Shown here: positions 18,388 through 26,821 of the stretch, one piece after another | How the letters are laid out: every line of letters starts with the position of its first letter | How positions within the stretch are numbered: position 1 is the first letter of the stretch | DNA from: an uncultured Prevotella sp. | GTDB lineage: Bacteria; Bacteroidota; Bacteroidia; Bacteroidales; Bacteroidaceae | Assembly: GCA_947169185.1 (NCBI GenBank) | Contig: CAMVOS010000021.1 | Span: forward strand, 1-44,749 | Length of the DNA: 44,749 nucleotides | Reading direction: 5' to 3' | Notes under the pieces: model-generated | Told to the model about the DNA's origin: nothing | Database searches by the model: none | The model's input: the letters and a program-made list of their open reading frames with translations, nothing else | Made by a program: the position numbers and the translations under genes

Positions 18388-19664
18388 TTGAAACGTTCTA
18401 TCACTTCCAGACACATACGACTGTTGTGGTATGGACATTTCCAGAAACCTGCATGGTCATCATCAAGGTTCAGTGTGCCGTCTTTACGGCGGCTCCAGTA
18501 CCACTCGCCATGCTCATAGTCAATCAGGTTTTGCTTGATATACTGCCAGCAGGCATCAGCTCGCTGCAAGGCCTGTTCGTCGCCAAAGTACTGATAGAGG
18601 TTCAACCAGCCCACCACATTTTCTGCTTGTACCCACCAATGCAGGTCATCGTCAACATGTCCGGTGTCGAGATTAGCCTCATGAATCATTGATCCGTCAG
18701 GACGCAGACCCTTCTCGGAAGCCTTGGCTACAAGTTGTACAATAGGTTCCACTTTATCTAATACCTGCTGGTCGCCCAACGCTAGAGCAGCCTCGTGCAT
18801 GAGCCACGAACACTCAATGTCATGACCATAGCTTTCCAATTGTCCGGCACCACGTGTCCAATCCATGTTGAAGAACAAGTCCAAATGATGGGTTTCAGGA
18901 TTTAGGATTTTATCCGTAAAGATATATAGTAGGTTACGCAGGGAACCCTCAATGCGGGCAAGTGTCTCTATTGGGACGGCGATGTCGACAGGCAGTACCG
19001 AACCAAGGGTGGGCACATAGTTACATGTTGTTGCAGCCTGCATTTCCCTAATGCAGCGGTATAGGTTCGTATAGGGTTCAATGATGTGCAGATGGGTGTT
19101 CTGCGATTTGGGATAGTTGGCATCGAGCTCTGACAGGCGCATGTCGGTCATCTCGCCCCATTCGCGGGTGCAAGCCTCAATGTAGCCATTATACTTATGG
19201 TCGAGTGCATGTGTTTCAATACATTCATAGAGCGCTATGGCATAGTCGAGTGTCTCGCGGTCGCCTGTAGCGCGAGCATATTCACTCAGTCCGTACAACA
19301 TGAAGCCAATGGCGTAGAACTGTTTTTTCGTGTCTTTCGGATGTCCCAGATAGTCTACCGACCAATAAGTGCCTCCATATTCCTCGTCGTAGAAGTGTTC
19401 CAGAATATAGTCTTTCATTCGAGTGGCAGCAGCCAAATACTCTGGCTTGCCTAGCACGCGGTAGGCTGCCGAGAACGACCATAGTATTCGGGCCGAGAGA
19501 ATACCACCTTTGTCAGCATTTTTGACAAGCTCACCACGACCAGTCATCTGTCCATAAAAGCCGCCATTCTCCTGGTCTTGCATCTTGTCGAGCCAGAAGC
19601 GCAGGATGTTGTTTTCAAGTACATCTTGCATCTCGGCTCTCATGCTATTCAGTTTTTCTGTCAT
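18384..19664 (-). CDS. AGE-family epimerase, probable mannobiose/cellobiose 2-epimerase
   Basis: The 426-residue cytoplasmic enzyme has the alpha/alpha-barrel motifs of cellobiose 2-epimerases: [12 protein letters not shown] (58-69), [27 protein letters not shown] (189-203), [15 protein letters not shown] (about 278-292, with His281) and, near the end, [17 protein letters not shown]. Such enzymes turn beta-1,4-mannobiose into mannosyl-glucose, the substrate of the GH130 enzyme encoded just upstream. It overlaps both neighbours by 4 bp (ATGA at 19661-19664 and 18384-18387), so translation is probably coupled. About 24 extra residues lie between LYR (203) and the following helix compared with family members as I remember them. 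Confidence 0.9.
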   Translation of the reverse strand: MTEKLNSMRAEMQDVLENNILRFWLDKMQDQENGGFYGQMTGRGELVKNADKGGILSARILWSFSAAYRVLGKPEYLAAATRMKDYILEHFYDEEYGGTYWSVDYLGHPKDTKKQFYAIGFMLYGLSEYARATGDRETLDYAIALYECIETHALDHKYNGYIEACTREWGEMTDMRLSELDANYPKSQNTHLHIIEPYTNLYRCIREMQAATTCNYVPTLGSVLPVDIAVPIETLARIEGSLRNLLYIFTDKILNPETHHLDLFFNMDWTRGAGQLESYGHDIECSWLMHEAALALGDQQVLDKVEPIVQLVAKASEKGLRPDGSMIHEANLDTGHVDDDLHWWVQAENVVGWLNLYQYFGDEQALQRADACWQYIKQNLIDYEHGEWYWSRRKDGTLNLDDDHAGFWKCPYHNSRMCLEVIERFK

Positions 19665-20821
19665 TTTCTGTTTTTTGCAATAAGTTTTTTGATAGCCTCT
19701 ACTGAAGATGCTGTGTATAGCCCATCCTCAGGTGTATTCATACAGTAGTCTATGAGCTTATCGATAGTCGATGTTGCTACGTGCATGCGTGTGTCTGCCG
19801 ATGCGTAATAAATAAAGACCTTGCCATCCTCATCGGCAATCCATCCGTTAGCGAAAGCTACGTTCATTACATCACCTAGGTATTCGTTTCCCTCGGGCAC
19901 TAAGAAATAACCTCCAGGTTTGGCAATAACCTTCGTAGGATCGTCAAGTGATGTCATATACATATATAGCACATAGCGTAGTCCGTCTGCAGTGGCACGT
20001 ACGCCATGAGCAAGGTGCAGCCATCCCTTAGCAGTCTTGATGGGGTGGGGACCCTCTCCATTCTTAACTTCGGTAATAGTGTGATAGTTACGGGGATAGA
20101 TAATAGTTTCCTCCTTGATTTCTGCATGGGCGATGTCGTCTACCAATGCCCATCCGATTCCGCCGCCACTACCTGTGTCTATAAAGCCATCTTGAGGACG
20201 GGTATAGAAAGCATATTTGCCATCGACAAACTCAGGATGCAATACCACATTGCGTTGTTGGCTCTTAGTCTTCAGGTCTGGAAGACGTTCCCATTTCACG
20301 AGGTCTTTGGTACGCGCAATGGCTGCTGTAGCTGTTGCAGCCGAGAGATTGCCCGGCTGCGAGTCATCGTGACGTTCGGCACAAAACACGCCGTAAATCC
20401 AACCATCTTCATGCTTAGTGATGCGCATATCGTAGATGTTAGTAGCAGGAATAACGTCATCTGGCATGGTGATGGGTTCTGGCCAAAAGCGGAAGTTATC
20501 AATGCCATTGGGACTCTCAGCTACTGCGAAGAAACTCTTACGGTCAGCTCCTTCTACGCGAACTACTAACACATACTTGTTATTCCACTTAATAGCCCCT
20601 GAGTTTAATGTAGCATTGCACATAATGCGTTGCATTAGGAAAGGATTATCCTGTTCATTGAAATCGTATTTCCATTCCAACGGTACATGCTCGGCAGTGA
20701 TGATGGGGTATTTGTATTTGTCGTATATACCATTACCACAGGCTACGGGTTCGTTCTTCCGACTCAGCAATTCTTCGTGACGGACATAAAGGGCCTTTAC
20801 TCTTTCTTGAAAATCACTCAT
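19661..20821 (-). CDS. GH130 4-O-beta-D-mannosyl-D-glucose phosphorylase
   Basis: This 386-residue cytoplasmic enzyme phosphorolyses mannosyl-1,4-glucose to alpha-mannose-1-phosphate and glucose. GH130 subfamily 1 features are visible: [21 protein letters not shown] near residue 30-50, [19 protein letters not shown] with the general acid expected at Asp131, AERHDD, and the phosphate/sugar-binding stretch [19 protein letters not shown]. Length matches the Bacteroides mannosylglucose phosphorylase. No signal peptide is seen. It lies 32 bp after the GH26 gene and overlaps the epimerase gene by 4 bp, which fits the epimerase-phosphorylase pair known for intracellular mannobiose use. Confidence 0.93.
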   Translation of the reverse strand: MSDFQERVKALYVRHEELLSRKNEPVACGNGIYDKYKYPIITAEHVPLEWKYDFNEQDNPFLMQRIMCNATLNSGAIKWNNKYVLVVRVEGADRKSFFAVAESPNGIDNFRFWPEPITMPDDVIPATNIYDMRITKHEDGWIYGVFCAERHDDSQPGNLSAATATAAIARTKDLVKWERLPDLKTKSQQRNVVLHPEFVDGKYAFYTRPQDGFIDTGSGGGIGWALVDDIAHAEIKEETIIYPRNYHTITEVKNGEGPHPIKTAKGWLHLAHGVRATADGLRYVLYMYMTSLDDPTKVIAKPGGYFLVPEGNEYLGDVMNVAFANGWIADEDGKVFIYYASADTRMHVATSTIDKLIDYCMNTPEDGLYTASSVEAIKKLIAKNRK

Positions 20822-20853
20822 GGTTTATTTTGTTTACATTCTTTTGTATGACA

Positions 20854-21978
20854 TTATTTCGAAATATCTTTTAAGAACAAGGTATTCTCTGCCTCGTAGA
20901 GATTCTTGAAATCGGCAGCGCAAGGCAGTTCGGGCGAGGGACCGAAGTACTCCTCTTTATAGTTGCGCCACAGCAGGAAATAGCTGATGGGATACTGGTC
21001 CATGATGGGCTGCAGCACGCGTGTCCACCATGTGGAGTCCGTCATGTTCTTCAGTCCACACTCCGTCATAGCCATCAGCTTTTGGTTATTCTTGGCAAAG
21101 TTGCTCAGGAAGTTGAGGTCGGCGGTCAGGTCTCTCTTGAAGTCCTCCTCTGTGCCCCATTGGTAGGCGTCTTCGCCAATCAGCGTCACACGATCGTTGC
21201 CAGGATAGCGCTGCAGGAAGCGTTCCTCCGTCCAATGGCCGTCCAGATTGGGCGAATAGCTCCATAGCAGGTTGTCGAAGCCACGCTGGTTCATGTAGTC
21301 TTGCAGCATGTTCCACAGGCTATGGAATTCTTCGTCCGTGCAGAGTTTCTGTCCCCACCAGAACCACGATCCGTTGTTCTCGTGCCAAGGACGGAAGATG
21401 ATGGGTACGCGCTGTCCGTCCTGTGTCTTCAGTGTTTCGATGAAATCGCCCACACGCGTCATCCACGTCTGAAACTTAGCATGCTGCGCGCCACCCTCGA
21501 GGACACTCTTTACAACAGTCGTGTCCGTAACATCCCAGGCAGAACCCTGCGGGAACGTGCCACCCTTGTCGCCAGTGGTGACGGGATTGCGTGGATGCCA
21601 ACTCAACGTCACGATGCCGCCACGCTCATGATGGGCGATTAGCTCGTCATGGATACGGGTGAAGGGTACGCTATCCAAATTTTTGGCGTCACCCATCTCA
21701 ATGCCACCTAGGTCGAACCCCATCACGGCAGGATAGTTACCTACGGTAGCCAGTACGTCGCTACGTCCCAGTTCGGCACTATCGCCGCGATAGGTACCCA
21801 TCCACGTCACACCGTACATCGGGTCGTCCTGATGGCCCATCATATAACCTTTCGCCAGCAAGGTCTGCAAACGTTCAGCCAGTTGTTCACTTTGCGTCTT
21901 CTCAACAACGGTTTTCTGACCACAAGAAGCCAGCATCATTGTTGCTACACCTATTAATATATATATATATGTTTTCAT
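20854..21978 (-). CDS. GH26 endo-beta-1,4-mannanase lipoprotein
   Basis: The 374-residue protein has a lipoprotein signal with lipobox LASC (Cys19), so it is anchored to the outer membrane. GH26 catalytic residues are intact: acid/base Glu200 in RPWHENNGSWFWWG and nucleophile Glu306 in MAMTECGLK. The substrate-site LSWHPRNP (125-132) and the GHQDDPMYG start are also present. It should cut the mannan backbone internally. The catalytic domain fills nearly the whole chain and no carbohydrate-binding module is attached. It follows the CE7 gene by 6 bp. Codons 3-8 of the signal peptide are written by an (AT)7 tract. Confidence 0.95.
   Translation of the reverse strand: MKTYIYILIGVATMMLASCGQKTVVEKTQSEQLAERLQTLLAKGYMMGHQDDPMYGVTWMGTYRGDSAELGRSDVLATVGNYPAVMGFDLGGIEMGDAKNLDSVPFTRIHDELIAHHERGGIVTLSWHPRNPVTTGDKGGTFPQGSAWDVTDTTVVKSVLEGGAQHAKFQTWMTRVGDFIETLKTQDGQRVPIIFRPWHENNGSWFWWGQKLCTDEEFHSLWNMLQDYMNQRGFDNLLWSYSPNLDGHWTEERFLQRYPGNDRVTLIGEDAYQWGTEEDFKRDLTADLNFLSNFAKNNQKLMAMTECGLKNMTDSTWWTRVLQPIMDQYPISYFLLWRNYKEEYFGPSPELPCAADFKNLYEAENTLFLKDISK
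21957..21970. repeat. (AT)7 dinucleotide tract inside the GH26 signal-peptide codons
   Basis: Fourteen bases of alternating A and T begin about 6 nt after the GH26 start codon (minus strand) and encode the Tyr-Ile-Tyr-Ile part of the signal peptide. Gain or loss of one unit would shift the frame. Confidence 0.8.
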
Positions 21979-22008
21979 CTTTTCTTAATTCTTAACTCCT
22001 AACTCCTT
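21979..22008 (-). repeat. 7-8-bp tandem spacer before the GH26 gene
   Basis: Read on the minus strand, units AAGGAGTT, AGGAGTT, AAGAATT and AAGAAAAG run directly into the GH26 ATG. The first units also encode the C-terminal residues of the CE7 protein and its stop codon. Confidence 0.6.
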
Positions 22009-23274
22009 TAGCAGCCAGTTCTCCCACTCGTCCCACTGTTCTTGGAACCAGAAATGCCATGTGGCCTGATAGGGCGACAACTCCTTCGGACCTGTCACTG
22101 TGTTATAGGTGGCATAAGCTGTGGTGGGAGGCACCACGTCATCGTTGTAGCCAAACGAGAACCATCCGCGCTGTTTGTCAGTAATCAGACGCGCAAAATT
22201 CACACCGTCATAATAACGTGTCGCCTCAATAGCCTGCTCCTGTCCTTTGCCTTTATTCCAATAAAAGTAGTGAGGCCAACCACAGGCAACACCTTTCAGG
22301 GCTGCAGTATAGTCGCACATTGCTGCATGCACGGGAGCATAACATGTGACACGTTGGTCGAGTCCGGCTGTGGCCAATGACAGAAATCCGCCCTGTGAAC
22401 TGCCTGTGACCCCTAGTTGTAGGCCATTCCATGGTGTGAACTGTTCGATATAGTCGATAGCACGGATGCAACCCAGAATCACTCTTTTATAGTAGCTTGC
22501 ATCGCGATTGTCCATGCCATAATTCCAATAGCAATTGAGCGCGCCATTGGCTAAATCGTCGTATACCTTTTGGTCCATTGTTACTGGAACTCCATGGATA
22601 CCGATTTCGAGTGTAATGACTCCCTGTGAAGCTGTCCATACGTCGCCACTATAGGGACGTACACCAGCACCGGGCACACGTAGCAGGGCCGGGTAGCGAC
22701 CTTCCTTTACGGGTACACATAATATAGCATAGGTACGCGCGTTCCAACGTATGTTTTGGAAACTGACTTCATAAACATTGACATCTTTGGTGCAACGCTC
22801 AGGTAACAGACGTTTCGTAGGTTCCAACGAAGTATATCTAGCCTCCTTGATGGCATTATCCCAGAAGGCCTTGAAATCGTTGGGCATCACCGTTGTGGGT
22901 TGCAACTTCTCAGGCGAGAAAGCCGCAGCACAGGCTCCCTTGTAGTCCTTGCCATCCACGTGGGCGGTAACGTCAACACGATAGAATCCTGGTTGGCTCA
23001 TTTTGCCAGTCAGTTTCATCGTTCCATCTTTTAATGTTACAGTTTTCTTAATGTCTTGATACATTTCTGGACCTGCTGCTAAGTCTATACTTACATTGTT
23101 AACCAGCGTTCCTGAACGACGTATCTCTACCGTAAACTTGGCTGTTTCGCCTACGCGATAGTTCCAGTCTTGATGGTCGGGTTCTACAGTAACAACGATG
23201 CTATTGCCTCTGATTTGCGCCTCTATAGGCAGTATGTTCAGGGTGGCTAGTAAAATGAAAACCAGTTTTTTCAT
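21985..23274 (-). CDS. CE7-type acetyl esterase (acetyl xylan esterase family)
   Basis: The 429-residue secreted protein has a signal peptide (1-19, ending IEA-Q). An N-terminal beta-sandwich of about 100 residues (21-120) is not part of the core CE7 fold. The alpha/beta-hydrolase domain carries GSSQGG (nucleophile Ser293), GYNDDVVPP (Asp378) and the TWHFWF histidine (His407). The RVPGAGVRPYSGDVW oxyanion region is as in CE7. It should remove O-acetyl groups from mannan or imported acetylated oligosaccharides. It is the first gene of the seven-gene leftward operon and diverges from susC. Substrate preference (mannan versus xylan) is inferred from its neighbours. Confidence 0.87.
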   Translation of the reverse strand: MKKLVFILLATLNILPIEAQIRGNSIVVTVEPDHQDWNYRVGETAKFTVEIRRSGTLVNNVSIDLAAGPEMYQDIKKTVTLKDGTMKLTGKMSQPGFYRVDVTAHVDGKDYKGACAAAFSPEKLQPTTVMPNDFKAFWDNAIKEARYTSLEPTKRLLPERCTKDVNVYEVSFQNIRWNARTYAILCVPVKEGRYPALLRVPGAGVRPYSGDVWTASQGVITLEIGIHGVPVTMDQKVYDDLANGALNCYWNYGMDNRDASYYKRVILGCIRAIDYIEQFTPWNGLQLGVTGSSQGGFLSLATAGLDQRVTCYAPVHAAMCDYTAALKGVACGWPHYFYWNKGKGQEQAIEATRYYDGVNFARLITDKQRGWFSFGYNDDVVPPTTAYATYNTVTGPKELSPYQATWHFWFQEQWDEWENWLLKELGVKN

Positions 23275-23304
23275 ATTCTTTTGGTTTTAGTTAATTCAAC
23301 GCTG

Positions 23305-23312
23305 CAAAGATA
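23305..23312 (-). promoter_or_regulatory. -7 box of the leftward mannan operon
   Basis: TATCTTTG on the minus strand (23312-23305), 30 bp before the CE7 ATG, fits TAnnTTTG. No TTTG is found at the expected -33 position, which suggests an activator-dependent promoter. Confidence 0.65.
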
Positions 23313-23367
23313 GGAATTTTCTGTCGGACTGTATTGTACTTTCTTTGCAGAATCTTCCACTTTTTGG

Positions 23368-23438
23368 AAATAATGCAAAAAAGTATCAATAAAAAACAAA
23401 ATAATGTTATGTGTTTATAGGGGAAAACATTATCTTTG
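23368..23438 (+). promoter_or_regulatory. susC promoter with inverted and direct repeats
   Basis: The -7 box is TATCTTTG at 23431-23438; no convincing -33 TTTG is present. ATAATGTT (23401-23408) and AACATTAT (23426-23433) form an 8-bp inverted repeat whose right arm overlaps the -7 box. It extends by CAAA/TTTG with a one-base bulge. AAATAATG occurs at 23368-23375 and 23399-23406, 31 bp apart. These are candidate binding sites for the locus regulator. Confidence 0.55.
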
Positions 23439-23512
23439 CAGTCGAATTTGCGCAATTGCGAATATACAAAAAATTAATAACTAACATAATTCTAACTTAA
23501 AAACAAAACTGT

Positions 23513-26500
23513 ATGAACTTGAATTGCAGTAAAAAATCTTTGCTGGCGACTTTGTACTTAGCTTCAATGCTAAGCTATTCGTCACAGATTTCTGCTGCTC
23601 CTGGAGGAAGTGGTTCGCCTCTTCCTATGGATGTACAGCAGACAAAGAAAATTACGGGTACAGTCAGTGATGCCATGGGACCTGTCATTGGTGCCAGCGT
23701 GCTGGTCAAAGGAACTTCAACGGGTGTTGCTACGGACTTCGATGGTAACTTCTCGTTGAATGTGCCCTCAGGTGCTACACTTGTTGTTTCCTACATTGGC
23801 TATGTTACCAAGGAGATTAAGGTGGGCTCGCAGAACGTCTACAACATTACCCTCGAGGAAGACAAGAAAATGCTTGACGAGGTCGTAGTTGTTGGTTATG
23901 GTACGATGAAGAAGAGTGATATCTCTGGCGCATCAGTGTCCTTGGGTGAAAGTGCCGTAAAAGGTTCTATCATTACTTCTCTCGACCAGTCGTTGCAAGG
24001 ACGTGCAGCTGGTGTTACCGCTGTGTCAACCTCTGGTGCCCCAGGTTCTTCATCCAGTATCCGTGTTCGTGGTACTGCTACCATCAATGCCAATGCTGAG
24101 CCGTTGTATGTTATCGATGGTGTGCCCATTCAGAGTGGTGGTAAGTCTGGTGCCGACTACGGTTTAGGTGATGCATTGGGCAACGGTTCTGTATCGACCA
24201 TTTCGCCTCTGTCAACGATTGACCCTGCAGACATCGTTAGTATGGAAATCCTGAAGGATGCCTCTGCCACTGCCATCTATGGTGCCCAGGGTGCTAATGG
24301 TGTCGTTCTGATTACCACCAAGCGTGGTAAGGCTGGTGATGCCAAGTTTACCTACAATGGCATGTTGGCTGTAAACCGTCAGACTAAGCGTTTGGATTTA
24401 ATGAACCTTCGTGAATATGCAGAATACTATAACTCTTATGCAGCAGTGGGTGAGGCACAATATACAGGTGCTTTGTCAGATCCTTCTTTGCTTGGTAAGG
24501 GTACTAACTGGCAGGATGCTGTATTCCAGACAGCCCTTCAGCATTCTCATCAGGTAAGTGCACAAGGTGGCTCTGACAAGATTCAGTATTATGTCAGTGG
24601 AAACTTTATGGATCAAGAAGGTACTATCATCGGTTCTGAGTTCAAACGCATGTCGTTCCGTGCCAACCTTGATGCTCAATTGAAGAAATGGTTAAAGATG
24701 AGTGCAAGCATTTCTTACTCTGATACAAAGGATGATCTGAAACTGGCTGATTCAGATGAGGGCTTGATTGGATACTCGCTGACTACAATCCCTTCTATAC
24801 CTATCTATAATATAGATGGCAGCTATTCTTCAGTATCACAGGAAGGCTATACTAACCCAAATCCGATTGCCATGGCTATGATGGATGACATTCTTTTAAA
24901 GCGACAGAAACTGAATGGTAATATTTTCTTTGAGGTGACTCCTATCGAGCATTTAGTATGGCATACGGAACTTGGTTTTGACTTTGGTTGGAACAGGGCT
25001 GAGACCTACGAACCAATGGTTGACCTCGGAACTTGGAAACGAGCCAGCAACGAGAGCCGCATTCAGAAAAATAGTAGCACATTCTGGCAGTTAAAGAACT
25101 ATCTGACCTATAGTCGTTCTTTTGGTAAGCACTCTGCTACTGCAATGATTGGACAGGAGTGCTGGGAGTCGAAATATGACTATACCTCTGTTTATAATAC
25201 AGGATTGCCCTCTGACGAAGTACATAATCCTGCATTGGGTACCGGTACTCCGCAGATTGGCGTAGGCTTTGGAAGTAGTGCAATGGCTTCGTTCTTCACG
25301 CGTTGGACCTATAGCTATGACAATCGCTACAACGCAACCTATACCTATCGTTACGATGGTAGTTCCAACTTCGGTGCCAATAAGCGTTGGGCAGGTTTCC
25401 ACTCTTTTGCTGCTTCTTGGCGTTTCTCTAATGAGAAGTTCATTGAGAACTTTGCAGGCAAGGTGTTGAGCAATGGTAAACTCCGTATCGGTTGGGGACA
25501 GACAGGTAACTCTGCAATTGGTGGTTACAAGTGGGGATCTCCTCTGTCGCGTATGGAAACGGCATTGGGAATGAGTTATCGTCCTGCTCAGATTTCAAAC
25601 AAAGATATCAAATGGGAGAGTCAGGAACAGTGGAACGTAGGTCTCGACCTTGGCTTCTTCAATGACCGTGTTAATCTGACTATTGATTGGTATCAGAAGG
25701 AGTCCAAGGATATGTTGATGCAGATGCAACTCCCTTCTTATATGGGTACCAGTGGTAACGGTTCTTCCGCATTGGCTGCACCATGGGGTAACTTCGGACA
25801 TATCCGCAATACTGGTGTTGAGATTACCTTGAATACCCATCCATTTGTTGGTAAGTTCCAGTGGGATTCTGAAATCCAATTCTCTATCAATAAGAATAAG
25901 CTTGTTGCCCTTTCTGATGGGTCCGATACAGGACAACTCATTGGTTATGGACAGTGGACGGATGTTGTCAGCCGTACTTTGGTTGGTGAGAGCCTGTTCA
26001 GCTTCTATGGCTATGTTACTGATGGTGTTTATACCTCACTGGAAGACATTGAGAGTTCACCAAAGCCAAGTGCTTATCCTAAGAATGGGGTATTCACAAA
26101 GAACTCTACCGTTTATGTTGGTGATATCAAGTACAAGGATCTGAATGGTGATGGTGTTATCGATGAGAACGACCGTGCAAACATTGGTTCTCCGCTACCT
26201 AAGTGGACTTTTGGTTGGAACAATACTTTCCGCTACAAGAACTTCGATCTGAATGTCTTTATTAACGGCTCTATCGGCAACAAGGTTGGTAACTATCTGA
26301 AGATGAAGATGACTCATATGAACTCTACATGGACTAACCAGCTCATAGACGTCAATAACCGTGCTATCCTTGAGCCCATCAATCCGAATAAGGATTATAG
26401 TGGAGGTATCGACCGCGGTGATGGGCAGCTCATCTATTACTGGTATGACGACATTACCAATGTACAACTAAAGAATCCCAACACTTCCATGCCTCGCGCT

Positions 26501-26800
26501 TCTATCAACGATCCGAACGACAATGACCGTTGGAGTGACCGCTACATTGAAGATGGATCATACGTACGTCTTAAGAATATTTCGTTGGGGTATACCTTCC
26601 CCAAGAAGATGATTACTCGTTGGGGACTGGAAAGTTTGCGACTCTACTGCAATATCCAGAACCTGCTGACAATCACAGGTTACGATGGCTACGACCCTGA
26701 AATTGGTGCCAGTACACAGAGTGCTAATGTGATGGGATTGGACAACGCACGTTATCCTTCTCCTACTACTTATTCATTTGGTCTTAACGTATCATTCTAA
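23513..26800 (+). CDS. SusC-family TonB-dependent outer-membrane transporter
   Basis: The 1095-residue protein has a signal peptide (about 1-28, ISAA-P). A carboxypeptidase-regulatory-like domain follows (about 46-125, KITGTVSDAMGPVIGASVLVKG through SYIGYVTKEIKVG), then the SusC plug (about 128-250, LDEVVVVGYGTMKKSDISG and MEILKDASATAIYGAQGANG) and a large barrel. It should import manno-oligosaccharides in partnership with the SusD-like lipoprotein encoded 21 bp downstream. It is the first gene of the six-gene rightward operon, divergent from the CE7 operon. The long leader (about 68 nt after the expected start site) contains the palindrome CGCAATTGCG at 23451-23460. Confidence 0.96.
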   Translation: MNLNCSKKSLLATLYLASMLSYSSQISAAPGGSGSPLPMDVQQTKKITGTVSDAMGPVIGASVLVKGTSTGVATDFDGNFSLNVPSGATLVVSYIGYVTKEIKVGSQNVYNITLEEDKKMLDEVVVVGYGTMKKSDISGASVSLGESAVKGSIITSLDQSLQGRAAGVTAVSTSGAPGSSSSIRVRGTATINANAEPLYVIDGVPIQSGGKSGADYGLGDALGNGSVSTISPLSTIDPADIVSMEILKDASATAIYGAQGANGVVLITTKRGKAGDAKFTYNGMLAVNRQTKRLDLMNLREYAEYYNSYAAVGEAQYTGALSDPSLLGKGTNWQDAVFQTALQHSHQVSAQGGSDKIQYYVSGNFMDQEGTIIGSEFKRMSFRANLDAQLKKWLKMSASISYSDTKDDLKLADSDEGLIGYSLTTIPSIPIYNIDGSYSSVSQEGYTNPNPIAMAMMDDILLKRQKLNGNIFFEVTPIEHLVWHTELGFDFGWNRAETYEPMVDLGTWKRASNESRIQKNSSTFWQLKNYLTYSRSFGKHSATAMIGQECWESKYDYTSVYNTGLPSDEVHNPALGTGTPQIGVGFGSSAMASFFTRWTYSYDNRYNATYTYRYDGSSNFGANKRWAGFHSFAASWRFSNEKFIENFAGKVLSNGKLRIGWGQTGNSAIGGYKWGSPLSRMETALGMSYRPAQISNKDIKWESQEQWNVGLDLGFFNDRVNLTIDWYQKESKDMLMQMQLPSYMGTSGNGSSALAAPWGNFGHIRNTGVEITLNTHPFVGKFQWDSEIQFSINKNKLVALSDGSDTGQLIGYGQWTDVVSRTLVGESLFSFYGYVTDGVYTSLEDIESSPKPSAYPKNGVFTKNSTVYVGDIKYKDLNGDGVIDENDRANIGSPLPKWTFGWNNTFRYKNFDLNVFINGSIGNKVGNYLKMKMTHMNSTWTNQLIDVNNRAILEPINPNKDYSGGIDRGDGQLIYYWYDDITNVQLKNPNTSMPRASINDPNDNDRWSDRYIEDGSYVRLKNISLGYTFPKKMITRWGLESLRLYCNIQNLLTITGYDGYDPEIGASTQSANVMGLDNARYPSPTTYSFGLNVSF

Positions 26801-26821
26801 AACAACTAAAGACTTCAAATT

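Noticed and set aside
23451..23460. Palindrome CGCAATTGCG in the susC leader
   Set aside because: Ten-base palindromes occur often by chance; no second copy or pairing with other elements was found, so it is only mentioned in the susC entry.
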